Shown: one piece after another, positions 1-6,280 of the stretch
Numbering within the stretch: position 1 is the first letter of the stretch
How the letters are laid out: each line of letters starts with the position of its first letter
Source: CAYZUE01 sp964481825
GTDB taxonomy: Archaea; Hydrothermarchaeota; Hydrothermarchaeia; Hydrothermarchaeales; JALUUU01
Assembly (NCBI GenBank): GCA_964481825.1
Contig: CAYZUE010000041.1
Location: forward strand, 1-11,182
Length of the DNA: 11,182 nucleotides
Direction of reading: 5' to 3'
Notes under the pieces: generated by a model
Databases searched by the model: none
Told to the model about the DNA's origin: nothing
The model's input: only the letters and a program-made list of their open reading frames with translations
Made by a program: the position numbers and the translations under genes

Positions 1-99
1 TTCAAGGCTGCAGCTATGCAGACAAAGTTCGGCGTCTCTGACATTCCCGTATGTTTTTCGCAACAACAAGAGCAGCAACAAGTAAAATTATTTATGTAA
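1..99 (+). CDS. C-terminal end of an unidentified protein (partial, runs off left edge)
   Basis: Frame 1 is open from the first base to a TAA at 97-99, giving 32 residues that begin FKAAAMQTKFGVSDIP and end in a glutamine-rich tail (QQQEQQQVKLFM). The first 50 bases are clearly richer in G+C than the rest of the window, as expected of coding sequence from a better-expressed or different gene. The stop falls inside a 19-base tandem duplication and lies 23 bases from the stop of the leftward gene, so the two genes would be convergent. I do not recognise the family. Two other frames are also open over this short stretch, so the call is tentative. Confidence 0.35.
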   Translation, partial: FKAAAMQTKFGVSDIPVCFSQQQEQQQVKLFM

Positions 100-133
100 T
101 AAGCTATTATTTATGTAATAAGCTATTTTACTT
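80..133. terminator. Inverted repeat between convergent stops, possible bidirectional terminator
   Basis: AAGTAAAAT at 80-88 is the exact reverse complement of ATTTTACTT at 125-133, with a 36-base loop holding two copies of a tandem repeat. The element covers both convergent stop codons (TAA at 97-99 on plus, TAG at 123-125 on minus). A short T-run lies in the right arm on each strand. The position suits a two-way terminator, but the arms are AT-rich and could pair by chance. Confidence 0.35.
87..127. repeat. Perfect 19-bp tandem duplication (2.2 copies)
   Basis: The unit at 87-105 (ATTATTTATGTAATAAGCT) is repeated without mismatch at 106-124, and the match continues for three more bases. 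The period of 19 suggests a recent slippage or duplication event at the junction of the two convergent genes. It contains the stop of the rightward partial gene and touches the stop of the leftward one. Confidence 0.85.
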
Positions 134-500
134 TGGAAAACATTATAGTTGCCAAACCGAATGGCAATTGAACGGCAACAAATTGAAATATAAATGCAAA
201 TTGCAATATAATTTTTCTGATAGAAAAGTTATTTTTTGATGGACTAATTGTTAACCCTGTGATATTATTGACGGATATCGTTAAATTTGATATATGGGCT
301 GAAGTGGCATTATTATAATTATAAAAAGTAAGGGTTTTATTAACCTCAAAATACTCAGTGGTCCCCTTAGGTTTATTAAATTCAAAAGTTATAGTTTCTG
401 AACTAAATAAAGTAGTTGCATCTACAGCATTAACAATACCTGGGACTAAGAATAAAAATATGATAAAGCTGATGCATTTATAAAAATTATTACCGTCCAA
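123..500 (-). CDS. Small exported, sequon-rich surface protein of unknown function
   Basis: The 125-residue product starts with a signal peptide (residues 1-25, hydrophobic core FIIFLFLVPGIV, likely cleavage after VNA). Residues 26-93 alternate hydrophobic and polar residues like a beta-sandwich and carry five Asn-X-Ser/Thr sequons (N54, N64, N72, N79, N91), which suggests an N-glycosylated outer-surface protein. Residues 97-121 are hydrophobic and could be a C-terminal membrane anchor followed by SKVK. However, this segment breaks the beta-like pattern abruptly, so the gene may instead be a truncated or frameshifted remnant of a longer surface protein. Its ATG lies 11 bases inside the end of the upstream gene (stop at 490-492), which suggests one transcript and coupled translation. 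I do not recognise the family. Confidence 0.6.
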   Translation of the reverse strand: MDGNNFYKCISFIIFLFLVPGIVNAVDATTLFSSETITFEFNKPKGTTEYFEVNKTLTFYNYNNATSAHISNLTISVNNITGLTISPSKNNFSIRKIILQFAFIFQFVAVQLPFGLATIMFSKVK

Positions 501-1455
501 TAACCTTCACCCTTATTAATTCATTTCCGAGATAATGTTCATAATCATCTTCTTTCCACATCAATATGCGATTTAATAAAAAGAGAGATAGTGATATTAA
601 AAAAATTGCAACAGCCACAAATATTAGTACAATATAAAGTAAGAGTGAAAACATAACAGAACTATTTTTTTTAATGTTCGATTCAATTTCAGAAATTTTA
701 ATTGATTCACCATGATATTTGTAAATAAGAAGTGCTTGATCAAAAAAGTGCAAAGATTCCTTGTAATTAATATAAGAAGAAATTAGGGATATTGGATTCC
801 GCGAAAAATTTTGATTATTCTCAATTTTTTTATAGGCTTTATTTTCTAAGTCAGTAGCTTTTTGGATATCGTTAAGATATTTATTCTCTAATTGTTTCCA
901 AATTATTTGAGTATTTGCTGATAATATCATTTCATTAGAAATTTCATATGCCACTGATGCAATTTGGTAATATTCTATTTTTTCGCGGGTTATATTAGAA
1001 AATTTACCATTTTGTTCATTAGTTATACCTTGGGATATAAGAAAATCATTTGTTGCAATATTTGCTGAATTAGAAATGTCTAAAGCTGATGCACCAAGAT
1101 TTTCATCCTTTAAGTTATTACCCCTAGATTCTTTGAGGGATCTTGAAAGATTAAGAGCTGCTAATCGTTCCTCAATAGACCCTCCCTTGCTTAAAAGATA
1201 TGCCTCATTAAATATTAAGAGGTACTCTTGTCCATTGATTGAATATTCATAAAGCTCATTTGAACAGCTTTTGTTTCCTCGACCATAAAGTAATAATAAT
1301 AAACCCTGTTTAAGGTCCATTAATGCAGGATATTCATCAAAAGCCTCGGTCTGTACTCCTCTGATATCAGCGGCAACGGACCCACAATTTTGAGCTTCAA
1401 CTCCCGGGATTATTAATAAAATAAGGAAAATAATAAATAATTTATAAATTTCCAT
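490..1455 (-). CDS. Signal-peptide protein with extracytoplasmic helical domain and C-terminal membrane anchor, unknown function
   Basis: I chose the ATG at 1455, giving 321 residues. From there the protein begins with a classic signal peptide (MEIYKLFIIFLILLIIPGVEA, likely cleavage after residue 21), and the shared TATA element lies 26-27 bases upstream, which predicts a leaderless start exactly there. The frame is open up to an ATG at 1500, but that start would put 15 extra residues before the signal peptide and leave only 20 bases to the divergent gene. Residues 22-265 should lie outside the membrane; they look mainly helical, have two cysteines (C24, C64) that could pair, and carry several sequons (N61, N102, N154, N216). 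Residues 269-294 form one strong transmembrane helix, leaving a cytoplasmic tail of about 26 residues rich in charge. It heads an operon with the small surface protein and faces the tubulin-like operon, so it could be an envelope receptor or anchor for that system. That role is inference only. Confidence 0.75.
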   Translation of the reverse strand: MEIYKLFIIFLILLIIPGVEAQNCGSVAADIRGVQTEAFDEYPALMDLKQGLLLLLYGRGNKSCSNELYEYSINGQEYLLIFNEAYLLSKGGSIEERLAALNLSRSLKESRGNNLKDENLGASALDISNSANIATNDFLISQGITNEQNGKFSNITREKIEYYQIASVAYEISNEMILSANTQIIWKQLENKYLNDIQKATDLENKAYKKIENNQNFSRNPISLISSYINYKESLHFFDQALLIYKYHGESIKISEIESNIKKNSSVMFSLLLYIVLIFVAVAIFLISLSLFLLNRILMWKEDDYEHYLGNELIRVKVIGR

Positions 1456-1476
1456 GTCAGAAAGGTTATAACATAC

Positions 1477-1488
1477 CATATATATATG
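1477..1488. promoter_or_regulatory. Palindromic TATA element serving both divergent operons
   Basis: CATATATATATG is a perfect 12-base palindrome centred at 1482-1483. Archaeal TATA boxes lie about 26-27 bases upstream of the transcription start. This predicts a rightward start near 1509, leaving a leader of about 12 bases before the ATG at 1521, and a leftward start near 1456, right at the ATG at 1455. One symmetric element could therefore drive both operons. Confidence 0.6.
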
Positions 1489-1512
1489 TAATTTTATCAT
1501 ATTTGTAAATCT

Positions 1513-1516
1513 GGTG
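1513..1516 (+). promoter_or_regulatory. Ribosome-binding site GGTG
   Basis: GGTG sits four bases before the ATG at 1521 and matches the GGAGGTGAT complement of the archaeal 16S rRNA 3' end. It supports the chosen start of the first tubulin-like gene and fits in the short predicted leader. Confidence 0.5.
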
Positions 1517-1520
1517 CATA

Positions 1521-2711
1521 ATGGCTAATATTTTCATAGGAATAGGACAATGTGGTGGTGGTATTCTTGACTCCGCATTTTATGATAAAAATATGTTTAA
1601 GATAGCTGTACCTATTGCGATTAATTCTGCTACAATGGATTTGCAAACAATGAAAAATATAAAACGTGAAAATTGGGTTGGTATTTCTAAAGATTTGGGG
1701 TTTATAAACAGTAGCATTGAGGGTTTTGAGAGCTTGGTAGTAGGTGGCTATGGTAAGAATAGATCAAAGGCAGAATCTGATGCACTTAAACATGAAGATA
1801 GCTTAAAGCGTGTTATATCAGAGAGGGCGCAAATAGATGAGTCTGGATCAGCAAGTAATGTTGCAATAGCCTTTGTAATATTTGGTTTAGGCGGTGGAAC
1901 AGGAAGTGGAGTAGGCCCAGTGGTGGCAAAAGTATTGAAGGAATATAAAATACCTGTAATTGCAATTGTTGTTCTTCCTGCTGCTCATGAAGGAGGATTA
2001 ACTGCTAAAAACGCAGTTGAAAGTCTTAACAACATCATGGAATATGTTGATTCAGTCATCCTTGTGGATAATGAAAAGCTATCATACGCTGAAAGTTCAG
2101 AGTCATTATACCATCGCTATAACGAGTATATTGCCAGAAGTATCCGGGATATTGTAATCGGGACTGCGCTGGAAAAGATAAATCCTGCAGATTTTAAAGG
2201 CTATGCGCCTGTAATAGATCTTAAAGATACTATAACTGCTACATCATTTAGATACGAGGATAAGGCTCATCCAGGATTTGCCGTATTAGGCAGAGCAAGC
2301 GAGAAAGTTAGGGGACTCCTTCATTATATTATACCTCTCGGAGGATATAAAGAAATTGATGTAATAAGCCTTTTATATCGGGCTTTTATGAAACTATCAG
2401 TGGAAGATATACGAGTTGAAGAGGCTGAAAAAAACCTTGTCCTCATAAGACTTCCTCCCGCCTATTTATCCAAATCAGGTAAAATTAATACAAGTATGGC
2501 AAAAAGAGTTATGAAGGAAAGAACACGATTATCTGAAACTCATTTCGGCGTAGCTTTAACAAAGCGAAATCTAGCAACCGCTACAGTCTTACTCACTTAT
2601 CGTCCGAATCAGATATCCCGACTTCGTGTATTAAGCAAATTAGCAAATCAATATGAGGATGTTTCTCTTAAAGTACTAGAAGAGTATGAAAAGGATTTTG
2701 TAGGCAATTAG
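1521..2711 (+). CDS. Tubulin/FtsZ-superfamily GTPase, non-canonical (first of two)
   Basis: The 396-residue protein carries the nucleotide-binding loops of the tubulin/FtsZ fold in order: T1 as GIGQCGGG (7-14), T2 around INSATMDL (34-41), a T3-like VGGYGKN (74-80), the T4 signature GGGTGSG (124-130), and T6 VDN (182-184). The T7 loop reads VIDLKD (231-236); its D233-x-x-D236 matches the catalytic DxxD that FtsZ inserts into the neighbouring subunit, and GFAVLG follows as in FtsZ. It should bind and hydrolyse GTP and form protofilaments in the cytoplasm. The T1 GQCG is shared with beta-tubulin and resembles CetZ. The FtsZ T3 glycine run and FtsZ C-terminal peptide are absent, so it is unlikely to be the main division FtsZ. 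It is the first gene of a tight operon; the next gene starts nine bases after its stop. Family-level assignment is firm, subfamily is not. Confidence 0.87.
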   Translation: MANIFIGIGQCGGGILDSAFYDKNMFKIAVPIAINSATMDLQTMKNIKRENWVGISKDLGFINSSIEGFESLVVGGYGKNRSKAESDALKHEDSLKRVISERAQIDESGSASNVAIAFVIFGLGGGTGSGVGPVVAKVLKEYKIPVIAIVVLPAAHEGGLTAKNAVESLNNIMEYVDSVILVDNEKLSYAESSESLYHRYNEYIARSIRDIVIGTALEKINPADFKGYAPVIDLKDTITATSFRYEDKAHPGFAVLGRASEKVRGLLHYIIPLGGYKEIDVISLLYRAFMKLSVEDIRVEEAEKNLVLIRLPPAYLSKSGKINTSMAKRVMKERTRLSETHFGVALTKRNLATATVLLTYRPNQISRLRVLSKLANQYEDVSLKVLEEYEKDFVGN

Positions 2712-2720
2712 GTAACTGAA

Positions 2721-4109
2721 ATGAATGAGTACATTTTATCCACTGCAATTATAATAGTAATTTTGGCTATTGGACTTATAGTTTTAATTCAATTTGGTGT
2801 ATCTTTTGCTGCCTATTTTGGAGTTACAATCATACTAATAACCATCCTAGGTAGTGTTCTTTATACTTGGTGGAAAACAAAGAAAGATAAGACCGTTGAA
2901 AGTCTTAAACACGAACTTTTACTAAAAATAAAACATGATATTCTTGAAACTAACGAAAATATAATTAATTCAGAAGAACTTATCAACCAAAAACAAGTTT
3001 TGATAGATTTAGATTCTATAAAGAACTCCTTTATAATACAAAAGTTATTTGATGAAAATTTCGATACAACTGAAAATTTTAAGAAATTCACATTAACACA
3101 TATGGAGCAAGAAAATCGTAAAACCGAACAATTGCTCCGTGGATTGGAGAACATTGCAGCAGTAAATTACAATCCGAAACTAGAAATGTACATTCAAGAA
3201 TTAAATTCTAAACTTGATGATATCGTTTCTGCGGGGTATAATATTAAACTCGAGAGAGAGTCCTACTTGGAAATTGCCAGAAAAGAAACTACAACATTGA
3301 GAGAATTGCTAAAGAAAAGAAAAGTGGTTAGAGTTGAATTTTCAGCGATATTAAAAAAATGTTTGATTGAAGTTAAAGCCCTTTTAACTTTAAGTCAGAA
3401 ATATGGGCAGATACTGAATGTTGGAAAAAAAATAACAAAAGCTCAAGATAATCTTACAGATTTTACTACCTCAGTGGAGTTATTAATAGATTCTAGAGTA
3501 GACTTACGAAATTTTTTAAGTGATTTTTTTAAGGTTGAATATAAAGAGATATCATCTTCAATAAACTCCCTCAGCCCATTTTTAAAAGATGCACATATTA
3601 CAAGTGATGAGAAAATTGAAATTGAGGAGATAATAGAAAATATTTTGGAAACTAAAGAAGCTGGATTACTAAATAGTTTACAAGACCAAAAAGTTATTTT
3701 TAAAAATAGGGTATCATCAATAACTGAACATCTAAACAGAGATCTTCAGATTCTTTCTAAGGAGATTCAAAAGTATACCCCTCATGAAGATATTTGGAAG
3801 GCAGATGAAATGGAAGATCCGATTATTAAACGAATGCGCGTTGATTCTGAACTACGAGTTTTTACGCGTCATGCTGCAGATGCATTAAAATATCTAACAG
3901 ATACATTACATAATGATAACATACTTCTCAAGATTCTTAAAAATTATGGAAACGTAGAGCCCTTAATCACAATGAAACTTGAACAACAAAATGAGTTATC
4001 TGCAGCAGATTTAAATGTAAAATATCCAGAAAAATTCTTGATTATATATAGTAAAAAACACTCAAATACCATTTATAGGAAAACAACATCAACGTTGGTT
4101 AATATCTAA
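2721..4109 (+). CDS. Membrane-anchored, largely helical cytoplasmic protein between two tubulin-like genes
   Basis: The 462-residue protein opens with two closely spaced hydrophobic segments (about 5-25 and 27-51) followed by the basic stretch KTKKDK. This predicts a membrane hairpin with the rest in the cytoplasm. Residues 58-440 are almost entirely charged and helical, with many Leu/Ile-spaced Glu/Lys stretches that look like coiled coil or a helical bundle, and no enzyme motif is visible. An AGGT at 2710-2713 precedes the ATG. The architecture resembles bacterial EzrA (N-terminal anchor plus long helical cytoplasmic part), which tethers FtsZ to the membrane, but I see no sequence relation. 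Its place between two tubulin-like GTPases suggests it links one or both to the membrane. I do not recognise the family. Confidence 0.8.
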   Translation: MNEYILSTAIIIVILAIGLIVLIQFGVSFAAYFGVTIILITILGSVLYTWWKTKKDKTVESLKHELLLKIKHDILETNENIINSEELINQKQVLIDLDSIKNSFIIQKLFDENFDTTENFKKFTLTHMEQENRKTEQLLRGLENIAAVNYNPKLEMYIQELNSKLDDIVSAGYNIKLERESYLEIARKETTTLRELLKKRKVVRVEFSAILKKCLIEVKALLTLSQKYGQILNVGKKITKAQDNLTDFTTSVELLIDSRVDLRNFLSDFFKVEYKEISSSINSLSPFLKDAHITSDEKIEIEEIIENILETKEAGLLNSLQDQKVIFKNRVSSITEHLNRDLQILSKEIQKYTPHEDIWKADEMEDPIIKRMRVDSELRVFTRHAADALKYLTDTLHNDNILLKILKNYGNVEPLITMKLEQQNELSAADLNVKYPEKFLIIYSKKHSNTIYRKTTSTLVNI

Positions 4110-4119
4110 GGATGATAGA

Positions 4120-5472
4120 ATGGAACAACGATCAACTGAATGGAGTATCATAGCCTCGGGGGAAGGTGCTAATAGGATTTGCCTACAATATTATTCCCGA
4201 TTTCCAGATCCTATTATCGGAGATAAATTGTTATTATTGAATACCTCCCCTACTGATGTTAACCCAGAACAAACATTCGAATACTTAATTGATAGGAATG
4301 ATAAAATAAAAAAAATATTTGAAGATATAAAACGAGAAAGAATCTGTGTATTTGGAAAGTCCCCATCAGGTGCAGGAAATAATTGGAAAGTTGGAGAGAA
4401 TGAAGCACGAGACGATTTTGACACAATCCGCCGATATATATCTAATTTGAAAATGCGAGGTAGAGACGTCGTTCTTGGGATTACAACTTTAGGCGGAGGT
4501 ACAGGAAATGGAAGTCTTCCCTATTTAGTAGATAGACTAAAGACCTCACGTACACTCATATCTAAAGAAGAGAACTGCTACACATCACTGGGGATAATCC
4601 CTTATGACTTTGAAGCTCCTCAACGTTATTTCAATACAGTTTGTGGATTAACAAGACTTCTAAAATATGGCCCTTATTCAAAACAAAACTCTGATATGCT
4701 ACTCCTTGTTGATAATTCTAAAATAGAAGGCTTACTTAATATATCTGATTCAAAGGAACAAGAGAGATTCTATCTAATTAATCAGGAGATAATTAAAGCT
4801 ATACGAATGATTATTTTCCCAAGCGGTATGCAAGCTAAATCAACAATTGATATTGCAGATTATTATCAATTACCAAGTAATATAGGAGTTTACCACTTCA
4901 CTCCTTGTATGAGCCTTGGTAATGATCCTGAAATATTTGAGTTAGAAACTGCTATTGATGCTGCAGCCCAGAACCCAATGGCCCCACTTGACCCAAAAAC
5001 TGCGATAATGGCCTATGTTATTGCAATTGCTCCTCAAGAATACGTGGACAATGGTAAATTCTCTCAGGAAGATCTTGAAGCCAAATCATATGAATGGGCT
5101 TTACAAAACATGGCAGGAAAGTGGGGTGGAGTTATGCGCTACTCCAGCTTAGTTTCGTCACCAAATCAGAAAACTTTAGATCTAATGATACTCCTGGGAG
5201 GTTACAGTTTAAATGATATTTTAGCAAAATGTCTCCAAAAATATTATGATTTTTTAGAGATACTTGATTTAAAAAAAGGAGAAACTGAATTAATAGATGA
5301 ACAACGACCAGAGATTAGGGCCAAAATAAAAACAAGTGATATTGAAAAAATAGAAACCGATCTCAAAGAGTACATAAATGTTTCTGAAAATAAAATTGAA
5401 AAAACTACACATGCAGATACAGACCTTACAGAAAAGTTAAAAGAATTTGGATTTGGAAAAAGAAAGGTCTAA
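4120..5472 (+). CDS. Tubulin/FtsZ-superfamily GTPase with tubulin-like T3 loop (second of two)
   Basis: The 450-residue protein shows superfamily loops in order: T1 ASGEGANRI (12-20), T2 LLNTSPTD (39-46), T3 SGAGNNW (83-89), T4 GGGTGNG (125-131), T5 around PYDFEAP (161-167), T6 LVDN (196-199), an H7-like helix (about 215-232), and T7 TIDIAD (242-247), whose D244-x-x-D247 matches the FtsZ catalytic spacing. The T3 loop is the one seen in eukaryotic alpha/beta-tubulin (GAGNNW) rather than the glycine-rich FtsZ loop. After the C-terminal domain, residues about 395-435 are charged and look flexible, and the protein ends in LKEFGFGKRKV, a layout like the FtsZ linker plus terminal peptide. The start is 10 bases after the preceding stop and has AAGGATGAT as a likely ribosome-binding site. 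It differs strongly from the first GTPase, so the pair is not a recent duplication; a heteropolymer is possible but unproven. Confidence 0.87.
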   Translation: MEQRSTEWSIIASGEGANRICLQYYSRFPDPIIGDKLLLLNTSPTDVNPEQTFEYLIDRNDKIKKIFEDIKRERICVFGKSPSGAGNNWKVGENEARDDFDTIRRYISNLKMRGRDVVLGITTLGGGTGNGSLPYLVDRLKTSRTLISKEENCYTSLGIIPYDFEAPQRYFNTVCGLTRLLKYGPYSKQNSDMLLLVDNSKIEGLLNISDSKEQERFYLINQEIIKAIRMIIFPSGMQAKSTIDIADYYQLPSNIGVYHFTPCMSLGNDPEIFELETAIDAAAQNPMAPLDPKTAIMAYVIAIAPQEYVDNGKFSQEDLEAKSYEWALQNMAGKWGGVMRYSSLVSSPNQKTLDLMILLGGYSLNDILAKCLQKYYDFLEILDLKKGETELIDEQRPEIRAKIKTSDIEKIETDLKEYINVSENKIEKTTHADTDLTEKLKEFGFGKRKV

Positions 5473-5791
5473 TAAATAAAGAAATAATTCATTATTCAAT
5501 TTAATAATTTGTCAGAAACGGTAATATACCTTCAATGTTGCTGATAATTGACTTGTTGTTTTAGTAACTACTCCCCTTTTTAATTATCTAGAAAAGTTAG
5601 TGATAACAAGATTCCGCTATTCTCCAGTATTAGTTTAAAAATTTTCCTAATAATTTAAAAATCAAATCTAGATATATATTAATTAAATCGAAGGGGATAG
5701 TAATTAGCTATTCTAATTTTTATTATAATTATTTTTAAAGATAAATATTGCAAAAGGAACTTTTATAATCTTTAAGCAAAGGTTTCTATAT
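5473..5791. other. 319-bp non-coding gap between the cytoskeletal operon and the acyltransferase gene
   Basis: I see no credible gene, tRNA or other structured RNA here. It holds a weak AT-only hairpin at 5483-5496 (AATAAT/ATTATT), a CCCCTTTTT tract at 5573-5581 that could end transcription of the upstream operon, a near-palindrome ATAGTAATTAGCTAT at about 5697-5711 that might be an operator, and a TATA-like GATATATATT at 5671-5680. The promoter nearest the next gene is listed separately. Confidence 0.6.
5762..5769 (+). promoter_or_regulatory. TATA box for the acyltransferase operon
   Basis: TTTATAAT is centred about 26 bases upstream of the ATG at 5792 and follows a purine-rich AAAAGGAA stretch in the place of a BRE. 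The spacing predicts a leaderless transcript starting at the ATG. An AAAGGT at 5778-5783 could instead be a ribosome-binding site, but only if transcription starts further upstream. Confidence 0.5.
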
Positions 5792-6280
5792 ATGCGTGAC
5801 CTTGAGGTTTATTCAACCAAAGGTAAAAATCCAATGCAATATTGGTACAAGATTAGAAACCCTTTGAGAGTCATAATAAATTTTTTGACTATCTTTATTT
5901 GCAGATATCTACCTTCACTGATGCTAAAGAATATTTTATATAGATCATTAGGTATGAAAATAGGAAAAGATGTCAGTGTGGCATTAATGGTTATGTTTGA
6001 CATTTTTTTCCCCGAAGAGATTGAAATTGGATCAAATTCGGTTATTGGATATAACACTACAATACTTGCACATGAATATCTTGTCAATGAATGGCGTAAA
6101 GGTAGGGTAATAATAGGAAAAAACGTGATGATTGGGGCGAATACTACTATATTACCTGGCATTAAAATAGGTGACGGTGCTAAGATTTCGGCATGTACTC
6201 TTGTAAACAAGGATATAGCTCCAGGGGCTTTCGTAGGTGGTTACCCCGTTAGAAACTTGAGGGTTGATGATACTAAATGA
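5792..6280 (+). CDS. Hexapeptide-repeat (left-handed beta-helix) acyltransferase
   Basis: The 162-residue protein has an N-terminal basic, hydrophobic part (residues 1-52) and then hexapeptide repeats from about residue 53: IGKDVSV, IEIGSNSVIG, VIIGKNVMIGANTTILPG, IKIGDGAKI and a closing GGYPVR. This is the pattern of maltose/galactoside/serine O-acetyltransferases of the LbH fold, which act as trimers and move acetyl groups from acetyl-CoA to sugars or similar acceptors. The histidine in LAHEY (about residue 93) is the likely catalytic base. The acceptor cannot be told; a cell-surface glycan or exopolysaccharide sugar is a reasonable guess given the membrane protein gene that overlaps it. 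The length is typical of the family's short members. The start rests on TATA spacing; a second ATG at 5834 is possible. Confidence 0.85.
   Translation: MRDLEVYSTKGKNPMQYWYKIRNPLRVIINFLTIFICRYLPSLMLKNILYRSLGMKIGKDVSVALMVMFDIFFPEEIEIGSNSVIGYNTTILAHEYLVNEWRKGRVIIGKNVMIGANTTILPGIKIGDGAKISACTLVNKDIAPGAFVGGYPVRNLRVDDTK

Noticed and set aside
148..179. Stem-loop from GTTGCC and GGCAAC as a regulatory RNA
   Set aside because: Arms are only six bases, competing pairings exist (TTGCCA/TGGCAA), and the stretch lies inside the leftward open frame; mentioned only as part of the C-terminal oddity.
51..239. Rightward open frame of 62 codons
   Set aside because: It runs through the tandem repeat and opposite the end of the leftward surface-protein gene, has no ribosome-binding site and no recognisable motif.
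1521..2711. Calling the first GTPase the cell-division FtsZ
   Set aside because: The glycine-rich FtsZ T3 loop and C-terminal peptide are absent, and T1 is GQCG as in tubulin or CetZ, so only a superfamily-level call is justified.
5520..5625. C/D-box small RNA (CTGATAA and GTGATAA resemble box C)
   Set aside because: No box D (CTGA) at suitable spacing and no C'/D' pair; the matches are expected by chance in AT-rich DNA.
5809..6210. Leftward open frame of 133 codons opposite the acyltransferase
   Set aside because: It is the mirror of the hexapeptide repeats, which are clearly coding on the plus strand; no promoter or start signal supports it.
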